64,000 bases of DNA, from assembly GCF_036426115.1 (NCBI RefSeq), contig NC_088599.1, forward strand, positions 14,902,001-14,966,000, given 5' to 3'. Below the pieces are notes generated by a model. The model worked only from the letters and a program-made list of their open reading frames with translations. It searched no databases and had not been told where the DNA came from. A program made the translations under genes and the position numbers. This DNA comes from Kwoniella botswanensis (taxonomy: Eukaryota; Basidiomycota; Tremellomycetes; Tremellales; Cryptococcaceae). Below are positions 1 through 11,494 of this stretch, in pieces (the stretch's first letter is position 1; each line of letters begins with the position of its first letter).

Positions 1-638
1 CTATCGGTTCATTGTCAGGTAGAATCCCTTCACCTCTTTTGGCTACTTATTCAGGAACCAAAGCTGCTTTGTCAACTTGGACGAAAGCTTTGGCTAAGGA
101 GGTGGAGCAGAAGGGTGTGGAGGTGGAATTGGTCCAAGCTGCGTTCGTTGTGAGTGGATTCCTTCCATTCGCACCACCCAATGGACATGGAGAGGAAATC
201 CAGAGTATCATGTCCGAAGTCATCGACACCAATCATAAGAGAACGATAGATTCCTTTCTTGTTCTATATACTGTACCTCTTCATCTCAACTTGCTTGTAT
301 AATATGCCCTTGACCTACTTATCAATTGCTTATGTGTCTTATACTCTCAGGTCTCAAACATGTCCAAGATCCGACGATCATCCGCACTCGTTCCAACTCC
401 TCGAAACTTTGTTCAATCCGTCTTATCCTCATTTGGTCAACCACGAGGAGCCCAAGGTAGACCATACGAAAGAACACCCTTCTGGACACATGCATTCTTG
501 GATTACGCCGTTGGATTCGCGGGTTATTTGAGCGAAGTGTCGGGTATCAAGGTGATTGATAAGATGCATAAGGATATCAGGAAGAGGGCGATTAGGAAGT
601 ATCAGAGGGAGAAGGAGAGAGAGGGGAAGAGCGAGTGA
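1..638 (+). CDS. IFA38: Very-long-chain 3-ketoacyl-CoA reductase, 3' end only
   Basis: Joined exons are <1..149 and 351..638; the gene runs off the left edge, so the N-terminal half (Rossmann GxxxGxG) is missing. This short-chain dehydrogenase performs the first reduction step of ER fatty-acid elongation (3-ketoacyl-CoA to 3-hydroxyacyl-CoA, NADPH). Visible are the catalytic YSGTKAAL (YxxxK) and, across the splice, a [13 protein letters not shown] stretch that I know from the yeast Ybr159w/Ifa38 family. The tail has a hydrophobic segment and a Lys/Arg-rich end ([13 protein letters not shown]), consistent with ER retention. The 201-nt intron is longer than most here; donor GTGAGT at 150 and acceptor CTCTCAG at 350 give phase 0. 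Confidence 0.88.
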
Positions 639-1154
639 GCGGTGGATGGGATGGGATGGGATGGGATGGGATGAACTGGAGAGGAAATCTATCTGGCAGG
701 AAGCTGGAGAATAAAGGTGGAAGATCTGTAGGAAATTGGATATTTGGTAGATGGTAGATTGACTATAGGAGATTGATGATACGGGTTCCGTAGGTGTGGA
801 TTGAAGGTAGGAAAGAAAGACAAGATAGAGATCAAATTGATGATTATCATCCTCATGACATGCAGAGAATCATAATGCGGATACATCGAGCACTTATACA
901 TCCTGTCTTTACTGAACTCTTTTGTGTCCTGCTTCGGTTAGCAGACATAATCATTACGACTGAAAAAGGGATACATCGAAATAGGTTCTACGTTCTAAAA
1001 GTCTACAAATACATATTGAGCTAACTCCCCTTCATCTTAACACTATCAAGTGAACTACTCTACCTTTGTCCCTCATGGATTGAGTAAACAGTCAGATATA
1101 TCTACATATCTACAAACACTAAATTCTAACATTTCCAACCATAATCATCTAAAT
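639..1154. repeat. Intergenic stretch with a GGGAT pentanucleotide repeat
   Basis: About six tandem copies of GGGAT lie at 644-673, directly after the reductase stop and so probably in its 3' UTR. The rest separates two convergent genes, and I see no gene in it. Confidence 0.7.
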
Positions 1155-2702
1155 TCAATCAACATCATCATTCTCATTCTCCTCGTCTCGCTCTTCCTCT
1201 TTATCTTCCTCCTCAACCCCACCAGGCCTAACGACCTTCCCACCCTTCTCTTTCAACTCTTTCGTAATCTCTTCATCAACAATTTCGAACGCCACACTCC
1301 AATATACCTTATTCTCTCCACCTACAGGCGACTGATCTTTGTAGGAGGTAGGTTTATCCTGACATACGTAAGTGACGGGTTGACCGTCCCAGTACTTAAG
1401 GAGGGGGATCTGGAGGGTGAATGGGTATGGGAGAGTGGCAGAGAGGGTGTTGAAGTCTATTACCAAACGAAAGGATTAGTATCGCATATTGTATCAAATT
1501 TCTATTTCCTATATGTAGCTTCGTCGCCGTGCGAAATGGGATTTCGTTGAACTGCGGGAACATGAGATAGGATGGATGATTGGAGGTATACGTCGATCCA
1601 TTGCGATAGATACGTATATCTATTCTCATGGACCCATTCGGACTGGACACGTTCATAATGAAATGGTTGGATTGGATTGTACTCACCCAACAATCCATTA
1701 CAAAACTCCATACCTACTTCCGTCCCTTGATCAACCTTTACAGCCTGTCTATTCGAAGCTTTCGTTAACCATTTCCTTCGTGAGCTTATCTGAGATTTAT
1801 CATCGGTATATGAGGGTATCTCATCGGCTACAAATATGTAGGACAGAAAGTCAGCATTACCTCATTTTCTATAAGCCAGACTCTCCATTTTTCTCCTTAA
1901 TTTTTTCATTCACATCGGATGGGGCAGTCTGTAGTAAAGAGGCACTCACCACCTTGTACGCTCTCTTTCAACCATTCCAAACTGTTTTCTTCCACATACG
2001 GCCCCTCGTTCTTTTCTCCGAGGGAAAGACGAGCCATCGTAGCCAAAGCAGGCGACAGAGCCCAAGGTTTGTCCGCGTATATATCAGCTTCTACCGTTGG
2101 ATCCACAAAGCTGCATCACAGTATCAAGCTATATTATCAGCCAAGATCACATGTGAAGCAAATGCTTGTTACTTACTACATAAATTTCGTTGCTATACTT
2201 GTTCCCCAAGGTAAATTATCTCTTATAGGCTTTTCGAAGACGTTTCCGAATACTACTGTATCTGCGTTGAAGGATTTCTTATATTTACCTATAACATCAT
2301 CACATATGCAAGTCAGTCATATTTATCATCTTTTTCAATTAACAATATTAAATTATGATCGTGATTTGAGATATGACATGGACAACCTTCCTCCTTAGCT
2401 ACCAACGATATTACCTCTCACTCCCCTCCCGTCTTGAATCAAGTTCAAAGGTTATAATGGAATCGACTTCACTCACCCTTCACGACGATCCCATAACTCA
2501 TCCCTTCCCTCCCTTTCGCACTAAAATACTCCTCTCCATCACCCTTCTTCAAATCCCCATTATACCCTTTGATAAACACCCATATATCTCCTGAGAAGTG
2601 CTCGGTCTCTAATTTGGTGGGTGTAGGGGAATTGACGGGACAGGGAATGGTAGGTGGGTAAGAGTGGTTGGAACTTATGAGTACGCGCAGTTTGGGTGTC
2701 AT
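1155..2702 (-). CDS. DUF1769 / UPF0590 family protein
   Basis: Five exons on the minus strand: 2702..2477, 2288..2177, 2110..1950, 1827..1687, 1456..1155, giving 313 aa with all phases closing. It matches the conserved fungal DUF1769 family: N-terminal PKLRVLISSN, a FGNVFEKP...LPWG block, DPTVEADIYADKPWALSP in the centre and LLKYWDGQPVTYVC near the C-terminus. The biochemical role of this family is unknown to me; it is probably soluble, with no signal peptide or membrane segment. The C-terminus is strongly acidic (EEEDKEEERDEENEND). The last intron (1457-1686, 230 nt) is three to four times the usual size and contains chance open frames. Confidence 0.85.
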
Positions 2703-3118
2703 TGTGGGTGAGCGGATGATATAGTAGCTATCGATCAGATCAGAGTTGAGTGGAACAGAAGAAATGAGATGAGATGAGATATGTGATTCAATGATTCCAC
2801 CTGCGGTTACTACCTACAGTTGCACGCGCCGACATATGACGTAGTGCAACCTCCTTCCTGGTCGACTGATAAGACACAGTACCTATTGTACTGCGAATCA
2901 AGCAATGCATACCTTCCGATATATGCATGCACCGGTAGGTATCCATCACAGGATGAACAATCACTTCATAACGAGCCAGGGATATACCTAAAGGTCGAAG
3001 ATCAGTGTGATGGGATACCATGTCACCAAAAGCAAAGTTCGTATGACCTAAGATCATGGCAAATTTCATAATTAACACATTCAAACAGTCCACTCCCATT
3101 TATACTTTGATGAGACAC
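2703..3118. other. Intergenic, upstream of the DUF1769 gene
   Basis: This 416-nt gap lies between the start of the DUF1769 gene and the 3' end of the REX4 gene, both on the minus strand. It should hold the promoter of the former and the terminator of the latter. Nothing else is recognisable. Confidence 0.5.
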
Positions 3119-4420
3119 TCACGGTGGTATACCAGCAACACAATCTTTATTGCTCATCAAATCAATCTCATAATCCTCTCTAACACGCATGAAAATCGCC
3201 ATAGTCGCTCGAGCATCTTCGATCTACAGTGCAGAATACAACACAAGATTTATCATGACATTAGCTTTTCCTTTTCGTATTTCTAGAATCGAAATTATAG
3301 ATTTGACAGGTTACAATGCAAGTGACCATTAAATAACGATCAACTCACCGGATCATGTCCTCTTCCATTATCATCACGTTGAATATTCACCCCAAGCACT
3401 TCTTTCGACAATTTCTTCAGACTTGGAAATTCACCTTCTCTTTTGATACCCATTTTGAATCTTAGGGGATAATACAAGGCTGTATCTCTGAATGATTCAT
3501 ATGGGTGTTTATGACCTATCGCCTAAATTGATCAATCCAGCCTCAGTATATCATTCCATCGCAATACACAACATGACATCGGACAAAATGACTACAGGTG
3601 GGATCGACTGAAATGAGATATGAGGGACTCACTGACAAATCGTTAAATAATGTATGTCCCACTAAGATCTTCCTTCTATTAAATCTTTGATTCGGGATGT
3701 CACTTGTTCGTACGTTGGTGCTACAGTGTTAAATCGGTAAACAGTCACCAGCTGGGTCTCGTGCTAGCGATAAGGAAAGACATAGCTGGATGGGAACATA
3801 CCTCCATCCAAATCACCAGGTCTGATTCCACTTGCTGCGACAACATCCAAGGAAAACATTTCGTCAGTTGTCCATCAAGCCTCGTCTGCCTCTGAAGTGA
3901 TGTTCACACCCACTTGATGTTCTATAATCGACTCTGTTCTCAGGATTCACGTACACGTACGTATCGAGTACGATCGACCCTTCGTGATTTACTATACCGA
4001 CCCTTCCATGAGAGGAGCAAATCAGTAGAATATCAGCGAGAAGTATTGTAAGAACAATATCTGTAGTAGTAGTAGTAGTAGCATGTAAGGATAACATTCC
4101 TTCCCTTCCTTCCTGTTTCAGTGGGTATCTCCACACGGTGCCTTTCCCGTGATCGATTCCCCAGCTGGACAATTGAGATCAAAGATATCCAACGTACCTG
4201 GCTAGTGCTTGACCTGATTTACATCCCACGAATTCGCAGTCTGACGAACATGACAATATCAAATATCAGTATAGATATCCAAACACGGTCAGTCCATATG
4301 ATCTTCTTCTTTCCTCTTGTTCGGACATTATGAAGGTGAAGTGGGAAATGGAAATGTCAACTCACCAATCGCCAGATAATCTTCCAGGTCAGGCAGGTTG
4401 TAGTCCCTGTCGTTGGTCAT
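3119..4420 (-). CDS. REX4: REX4-like RNA exonuclease, frame broken by one base
   Basis: Seven exons: 4420..4366, 4240..4198, 4002..3914, 3834..3802, 3720..3633, 3522..3349, 3223..3119. The family is the DEDDh 3'-5' exonuclease Rex4, nucleolar and linked to pre-rRNA (ITS1) processing. Exo I is DCEFVGCKSG (Asp19, Glu21), then VDYRT...SGIRPGDL, Exo II around ILVGHTLFNDLS, RDTALYYPLRF, and Exo III GHDPIEDARATM. All splice sites are clean, but exon 5 reads APTYEQVTSRIKDLIEG in one frame and ILVGHTLFNDL in the next. A single missing base near 3672-3676 is the simplest account; with it every later phase closes and the product would be 195 aa. This is either a real null allele or a consensus error. 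A GTA microsatellite lies in an intron near 4060-4080. Confidence 0.85.
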
Positions 4421-4688
4421 GGTGGATCAGCTTTGCTCGATCAGGTGGGGAATCAGACATGTAACAATGTGAATTGGAGGAACAACCTGATATGAACAAA
4501 AATGATGGACATCCGTGCACAGGTGAATCAACGCACGGACAATGAGATTATCTACTGTTTATCATGAGGTAACCATCCTATTTAAGTCAATATGTTGTTG
4601 ATACGTGATCCAAATTGATCCGGATGATAAACATGATGCATAACGTATAATTCATGAAGTCCTCTTCCACTTTCACCGAATCTACATT

Positions 4689-7259
4689 CTATATCTGTCC
4701 CTTAACAGCTCTCACGAACTCCTCCACTTTGCTCCTATCCTTCCCATCCCCTCCATCCCTCTCCACTCCCGAACTAACATCAACCATCCTCACACCCTCG
4801 GATCCACCAGCAACTTCAATCGCTTTTCGCACATTGGTCGGATCCAATCCTCCAGCTAAGATAATAGGTAATTTCACAGATCCTTCCGACCCATTCTCAC
4901 CCTTTTCAATAACTTTTCTAGCGTTTTCCCAAGGGAACGAGATCCCTTCACCGCCTTTCCCAGCCGAATCCAACAAGATAAACTGATTCAAACCAGGTCG
5001 ACTTATCTCTCCTCTTCCACTCACCACCACTTCTCCAGTGAGGGAAGGCGACGTCGATATCTTGTATACCTTTATAACCGGTACAGGGATGAATTTGGTC
5101 AATTGCTGAGATTCATCACCATGTAGTTGAACGATGTCTAATCCAATCTCATCTACTGCATCCAGTATTTCCGCCAAAGGTTGATTCTGGAATACACCCA
5201 CTAACAAGGGTTTTTTACGTTGTGATAATCGGTTGAAATTGAACGTAAACCAAGGTTCGTTACCTGTCGAAGTAGACTGTTTTGAATTCGTTCGGCTTGA
5301 ATTCGATTTTGATCTTGTCGCTTTTACCAAATCCGATATATCCCTAGCTACTTCCAATGAGATCCTTCGCTTGGCATTCGGTACCAATATCACCCCTAAT
5401 AGATCTGCTCCAGCATTAATCGCGATTTCAGCATCTTCAACTGATCTAATTCCACATATCTTCACTAGAGGTTTCTCTTCTATCCTTTTCTCATCTTCAA
5501 GTGGTAAACCAATCAATGACCTGAGGAATTTCCCAGTATCTTTCGCCCTCATCAGAGATTCACCAACCAAGACAGCTTTTACTCCCTCTTTCACATATTT
5601 CTGTACATCCTCAGGAGACGATATCCCACTTAACGCACAGAGAATGACATCCCTTCCATCTAAAGCCGCATTCACGCGGGACGTAGTCGACATGTCCACA
5701 TTGAAATCATGTAAATTCCTATTATTGACTCCTATGACTTTACTTCCAATTTGCAACGCCAACTCCAACTCTTTCGTATTATTCACTTCTACCAATGGTT
5801 CCATTCCTATCGATACCGAATAATCATATAATTCTTTCAACTGGGTGGGCTCAAGCATCGCAACGATAAGTAAAACGGTATCGGCACCGTATAATCTAGC
5901 TTCGTCAATCATATATTTCGACAGGATGAAATCTTTTCGTAAAATTGCCGGTCGATTGGGTAAAGAGTCTAAAGCGTTTCTAACGGATAACATATCGAGC
6001 AAAGATCCTTTAAACCATTTAGGCTCAGTCAACACTGATATCACTGAAGCACCTGCCAAGGCGTATTTCAAAGCTTGTGAAGGTGCCGATGCGTCGGGGG
6101 CGATATCCCCTTTGGATGGTGAAGCTCGTTTGATCTCGGCCATGATGGCTGTATGAGGAGTCGACTTGATTCGATCAACGAATGATATCAATGGTGGGGA
6201 TGTATGGAGTGATAGGGATTTGGTGATGTTCGCCGGAGTGGTAGCTAATACTTTCGAAGTTTCTTCTACATCTAGTAATCTCTGAGCGTGAATCTTGTTA
6301 AGGATGGTAGGTAAAGATGGTGCAGATCTGGATGGACCGGAAGCTGAAGGTTGAGCGGAACCATTTGGAATAGCAGATGATTGTTCGTCTTCGCCGGGGG
6401 TAGTAGGGACAACACCACACCAGGCATTCTCAGCACCCCATTTACCTCCTTTTAACTTTAAGAAATTCGCCATCAACCCTTTGCCACCTTCGCTCTTACA
6501 TGATTCCGGGTGGTACTGAACAGCTTCTACCGTGGCTTCTCTATGTCTCACGCCCATGATCACACCTGACTCCTGCGTGGTGGAAGAGACTTGTAGGATA
6601 GGTGGTAAAGATAATAGTTGAGCGGATAAGGAATGGTATCGGACAGAGGATAATAATGGTGGCAAGTCGTGAAAGATACCGATGGAATCGTGTTGGATCA
6701 AAGAGGATTTACCGTGCTTGATCTCTCCTGCGTATGCGATCTAAACAATAGCAAACAACTTAGCTTGAAGTTGACCATACACAAAATGGTATCATCAAGC
6801 GGAATTATATGCAGTAGCCGATGTCAAAAAGTGGTATTTGACGTAAGTACTCACCTCCCCTCCCAGCAAATCCACTATACATTCCAAACCCATACAAACA
6901 CCCAATATAGGTAATTTGCCGATACCCCATGAGATCGCATCTCTAGATATCCCACTATCCGTTCGAGGATGTCCTGGTCCTGGTGAAATCACTATACGTT
7001 CGAGTTCACCGGAGTTGTACATTTCCTATACACAGTGAGAGACAAAATGGATCAGTTTGCGTATAGAATATGACTGTAACGGGACATCATTCGGTAGTGC
7101 AATACTCAATGAGGATATACCAGTGCAACTCACCTCGATCTGTTCCAGAGTAATCTTATCATTCCTCACTACCACCGGATTACCTCCCAACACAGCTATG
7201 TCGGCGTAGACGTTCCAGGTGAACGAGTCGTAGTTGTCGATCAGTAATGTGATACCCAT
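4689..7259 (-). CDS. TRP1: Trifunctional tryptophan enzyme: glutamine amidotransferase / indole-3-glycerol-phosphate synthase / phosphoribosylanthranilate isomerase
   Basis: Three exons: 7259..7134, 7025..6855, 6740..4689; 782 aa. Three catalytic modules of tryptophan synthesis are fused, as usual in filamentous fungi and basidiomycetes. The class-I glutamine amidotransferase starts at [10 protein letters not shown] and has nucleophile Cys86 (ILGVCMGLE) and the His/Glu pair in VQYHPES. It feeds ammonia to anthranilate synthase component I, encoded elsewhere. IGP synthase begins near residue 243 (ILNKIHAQR) with [15 protein letters not shown] and [12 protein letters not shown]. The isomerase begins near residue 515 (LVKICGIRS) with [10 protein letters not shown] and [11 protein letters not shown] and VDVSSGVE. 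No module lacks a recognisable key motif. The enzyme is cytosolic. TRP1 loss gives tryptophan auxotrophy in fungi. Confidence 0.97.
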
Positions 7260-7627
7260 TTTGCGGGATCTTCTCTCAGTGAACCTAGGAGGATAAGATT
7301 AAAGTGTTTTCGACAAATAGCTGATGGCTGAAATGCAATTCATCGACTCATCCACTCGGAATAAACGCTCGGTCATGGACATGAACGTCTCTCGTTCGGA
7401 TTCTTGACTCGACTTTTGAATATGAAAGAAACATGCAGTACAACGCCACGTCACTTCGGCTACCATCCCGTTCCGTCGGAAGTTGCTGTCCTTCGCGTAT
7501 CTCATGAACGAAGCAGTCGCAAATGAAGAAGAGGATATCTTCATCTTCAGTTTTCATATTGAAATTTGAGACTAGTCTTCAGCCCAGAACTAACATAAGA
7601 TCGATAAGGCGAATCGAGTAGATAAAG
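7260..7627. promoter_or_regulatory. Divergent promoter, TRP1 and acyltransferase
   Basis: A 368-nt gap separates two divergent start codons, so it must serve both genes. Open frames on its minus strand (7299-7557) lack any recognisable domain and begin inside the TRP1 leader. No motif was identified with confidence. Confidence 0.5.
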
Positions 7628-9191
7628 ATGGAGAAATATTCGAAATGGAGAGTGAGTGCTCTCAGCGAGTCAAAGCCAAATCATACTGATCATCTTCTGG
7701 TATCCTGCAGGACCCCGGAACGGGCATACAAGTCAGTGCGATCTTTCTCCGATCTCATAATTGATTGTAGCTATGCTCACAGTATCGCTTATAGCCCTTC
7801 CTGCCTATCATTCCCCCTCGTTCGGTCTCACCGATCTTCGTAGCCCTCCTGGGGCCTTTCTCCTTGGTACACGCGATAGCTCGAACCATCTTATTGGGAG
7901 TGATAGCTTTGCTCCATGTTATCCTGGTTGACGGGCTGTGTTTGATTTTTGTACGTATAGTGTCATTCATATTCACACATTGTCGCACTAAAGTACTCCA
8001 TAACTATCTGTAGACCCCCGTTCCACCAATATATCGATTAGTCTCATCTGGATTTACAGCTCTCACATGTAGATTGGCATTGGGGATCATGGGTTATTGG
8101 TGGATTACTACCGATATCTATTCGCCCAAAAGAGGGTAAGTTGCCGTCATCTCGTATCAAAAACTTGAACATTGCCTTGGTTTGACTCTTCGGATCAATA
8201 ATAGTAAAAATGGTGTATCACAAATATCGAAAGTATCACCTAAGAAAGGTGATCTGATAATTACCAATTGGACCAGCTACGTCGATGTGTTGTATCTCGC
8301 TTTCAGGTAAGTGCGTGCGAGATACCCCACCGTGATCTTACTTACTGATACGAAAGTACAGACACAATCCGACATTCCTCTTACCGATCTTCTCCACTCC
8401 TTCCTCTTCTACAGCTCCCACAGCCAAAACAGGTCGACATACCGGGACGGGCTCAGCCTCTATTAACCTCTCGTCTTCTTCCGCTCAACCAAACTTGATA
8501 GGCTATGAACCTATCCCCTTGCTTGCGCTATTAGCTAGAACAGGTTCGTTACCACCCACCTACGATCTATCACCTATCACGAAGTATTACAAGACCCTCA
8601 GAGAAGCGAGAAGGAAAGAAGGTAGACCTGTCGTGGTGTTTCCTGAGGCCACAACTTCCAATGGAAGAGCGATACTCAAACTCGCAGAAGGTGTTTTGGA
8701 TGGAAGTGATTTTAGTGATGGTGAGGATGGGCAAGTGTGGATCAAGTATTTCAGGTGAGTCCACCTCCTTCGATCGGATAGATGAAAGGATTTGGCACAT
8801 AAACGAGATTAAGAATTAATCATTTTTCATCGACACACATAGACACTCCCCTCCTACCGCTTTTGCTTCCTCTGCAACCTGTCCTATACCCACGCCCCTC
8901 AACCATCTCGTATTCTCTCTCTTATACACTCCAACACCCATTCCATCAAGATCTTTACACGTTCGCACACTTCATCCTTCAGCCTCGCCATCATCACCTT
9001 CGTTCTTGCCTTCCGAGATACTCAACAATGCCCCTGGAGGTTTAGACAGTGCAGCGAAAGATCCAAAAGCAGTATGGAGAGAGGCTATAGGTGTTGTGTT
9101 GACTGAGACTGGTAGGATAAGGAGAACGAGGGGTATGGGTTGGGTGGAGAAGGCGGGTTTCTTAGATTATTGGGGCAATAAGAGGAGATGA
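7628..9191 (+). CDS. Vps66/Loa1-like glycerolipid acyltransferase
   Basis: Seven exons: 7628..7651, 7711..7731, 7795..7950, 8014..8135, 8205..8306, 8362..8754, 8843..9191; 388 aa. It resembles fungal Vps66/Loa1 (yeast YPR139C), a lysophosphatidic-acid acyltransferase of the ER/lipid droplet that makes phosphatidic acid. Two hydrophobic segments precede residue 110 (a stretch from FVALLGPFSLV to ILVDGLCLIF, then LALGIMGYWWI). The motif where PlsC enzymes have HX4D is here NWTSYVD, Asn replacing His, which I recall as typical of the Vps66 branch. VVFPEATTSNGRAIL fits the FPEGT block. The first two exons are only 24 and 21 nt. Activity is inferred from family, not shown. Confidence 0.82.
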
Positions 9192-9448
9192 GCTGGGCTG
9201 GGGTCACATAGTCTGACACTCTGATGCATAGCGCAATACATCGTGAGCTGCCAGAGTTGCGATGCTTCCGTGACTGATGATCTATACGATCCAGAAAATT
9301 AAACGACATGCATTGTCAGAGTATTTCAAACGCTTTCCACAGGGTATATACTAAACATGGTCAGCCTAGCGCCGACTCAATTGACAGGAAATATAAACGA
9401 TCCACAACGCTCTACAAGCACGAGCCCATTCCGCCTGAAGCTCTCAGC

Positions 9449-10605
9449 CTAAGCACCAAAATCGAAAATCAACGCTTTCTCGTCTTGGATTTGTACGATG
9501 AGCCTTCTACCGTCAAAACGAGCATTGCGAAAGCTCCCTTCTTCTTTGCGCATATCATATTCACCGTATGCACACCCCATTGGCCAGTCTGGATACTGCT
9601 CGCCTGTTGACCATGATGGTGCCTCAAGCTCTGGAAATCGAAAACCTGTTCTGAGACGATGAAGGACAGTCGGACGATCGAGTTCCTTCAAGCAGATTCA
9701 GTCACTGAGCGAATATGAAGGAAATGACTGAGGAACTTACCGGTTTAGCGATTTGGAGCCTTTTCATACTCCCTTTACCAGAACCTTTATCCAGATCAGA
9801 TACATACGAGGAGGGGGAAATACAATGTGCACGAAAGGCAAGAGATTCACTGCCGTTTGGGATGATGTCTACATTGAAATTTCCATGTTGCGCCATTGCA
9901 AAATCGTTATCTTGTACCCACAGGTGTGCATTTTTACGCCAGTCGCAGAATAGAATTGTGGTGACATTTTGAAACGTCTCTCGCCTTAGCCGCTCCTTAC
10001 TTTCACCATCGAGGTCGGTAAAGGTATTATGCTTTCGACTATCTGCTATCGGTCTGCCGACAAGTATTCGTCCCTTGGTGTCCGCGAGGAGACGCTTGAG
10101 GGGATTTGCAGGAATGACTATCAGAAAATCTATGATAGTCAAAGGATCTCTCGCATAATCATCCTCGTTCTTTACCCAACGTCGGATCATCGGGACAACA
10201 AACTCGGTGCACCCGGTGTCGAAGTTCTCGCCCCCCAGCAAAACCCTCTTGCTGTCATCTATATATTCATAAAAGTCCGGATTCCCCTCATACCGGCATT
10301 CCTTGAGAAGGATTTCGAGCTCCAAATTGTCGAAAGGAAGTTCAAGTTTGACCATTGGTGGCCAAGATTTTCCTGTGGATGGATCCTTCTCGGGTATAGA
10401 TCGTGGGTCGAGTACAATAAGCGAGAGATTCTCGCTGGATGGAAGGAGAGCAGGAAGAGAATGCGAGATTCTATCAGCTAAGGACTAACGATACGGTATC
10501 TCACACTCAAAATCGCGTAAACTTACAGAAGAATCCTACTGCTCTATGACAGAGAGCGCACCCCGTGTGCGTAAACTTTTCACATTGATACCAGACAGAA
10601 ATCAT
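9449..10605 (-). CDS. Unknown protein, 350 aa
   Basis: Exons 10605..10527, 10477..9741 and 9685..9449 join with closing phases. Without the first exon the frame starts at Met 10355, but coding-like sequence continues upstream to a clear acceptor at 10478, so I extended it. I do not recognise the family. The N-terminus carries four cysteines and a histidine within about 20 residues (QCEKFTHTGCALCHR), which could be a small zinc-binding knuckle. The remainder is mixed alpha/beta with no transmembrane segment or signal peptide. An acidic Asp/Glu-rich character and a KALIFDF-like end are visible. It lies alone between the acyltransferase and a tRNA-Ile gene. Confidence 0.6.
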
Positions 10606-11162
10606 ATATAAAAAGTAAAGGTGTATCATAAACTTCTTAAGTTCATGGTCATTCGATGGGTCATTGATAGATCTTCTGAGGCTAGTAGGTTAACCTTGAC
10701 ACGTTTCTCAAGTGAATCTGGCCAGAGGCACAACGAGCTTACGAACGGTTCGGTAGGTCAGTCAAACGAGCTTCCATTTTCACAGCAGAGTTTTTGGGAC
10801 ACTACCATGTACGATTAGACTTTGAAGTCCTGGGCATATCCTCCAATATTCGAAAGCGGATGCACTCAGCATCTCTTATACTCTTCCCCTAGGACGCACC
10901 ATCAGGCCTACTGCATGGGATAGCAAGCTGGCTAAAAGGGGAAAGAGGACTGCAGTAGAACCAGAAAGTCGCTCGAAATCAGGATCTTACCCTGTCAATG
11001 CTCAACTCGAGGACCCTTGAGCTGTATCAAATCGACCGACCAGATTGCAAAGCCCAGAAAGAAGAAGAAGAAGAAGAAGAGTAGTGCGATAAGGTGTTTC
11101 GAAAGTTGATAGTTAGTTGGCTAATTGGCTAGACAAGACTTTGGAAAGTCAGCAAAAAGATT
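10606..11162. other. Intergenic stretch with an AGA run
   Basis: A gap between the unknown 350-aa gene and a tRNA-Ile gene. It has a purine run (AGA repeats near 11058-11081) and no convincing open frame. Confidence 0.5.
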
Positions 11163-11260
11163 TGATCACGGACGGGCTCGAACCGCCGACAATTGCATAA
11201 CTAATTTGCTTGAACAGCAACTATTAGTACAAGATTCTAAACCAACTGAAATACGCGACC
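11163..11260 (-). tRNA. tRNA-Ile(AAU) with a 23-nt intron, copy 1
   Basis: The minus strand folds as a tRNA: acceptor stem GGTCGCG/CGTGATC plus discriminator A, D-arm around TTTCAGTTGGTTTAGAA, anticodon stem TTGTA/TGCAA, T-arm GGCGG-TTCGAGC-CCGTC. The loop CTAATA is followed by a 23-nt intron placed one base 3' of the anticodon AAT, the canonical position. The intron contains ATTAG, which can pair with the anticodon loop, as in most nuclear tRNA introns. A run of T follows on the transcript strand (Pol III terminator). The sequence is identical to two other copies in the window. Confidence 0.93.
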
Positions 11261-11494
11261 AGAGCGATTAGAAAATTCAGTATTCATTATGTCTAGTAGC
11301 AAAACAACCTGTGGCGTACGACGCTGTGAGCAGGAGATGGGAAGATGGACTGGATTTCAATGGTCAATCGTCTTGCCTCGTCTTTGTATCCGGATTGGAG
11401 AGACGTCGAGTTGATTGGACAAGATGAATTGTTGACGGGCTTGGCAGGGATTGCTGTAGAGATAATAGCTCCTTGGCAGAGTCAAATGCCAGCA

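Noticed and set aside
1396-1711. Open frames of 69 and 100 codons on the coding strand of the DUF1769 gene
   Set aside because: They lie inside its last intron; joining FCNGLLG directly to DFNTLSATLP restores the family sequence.
7299-7557. Two overlapping minus-strand open frames of 69-81 codons between TRP1 and the acyltransferase
   Set aside because: They overlap the TRP1 leader, are Ser/Arg-rich without a domain and have no supporting splice partner.
11056-11082. AGA microsatellite considered as a coding Lys/Arg-rich exon
   Set aside because: Stops flank it in every frame and there is no adjacent exon.
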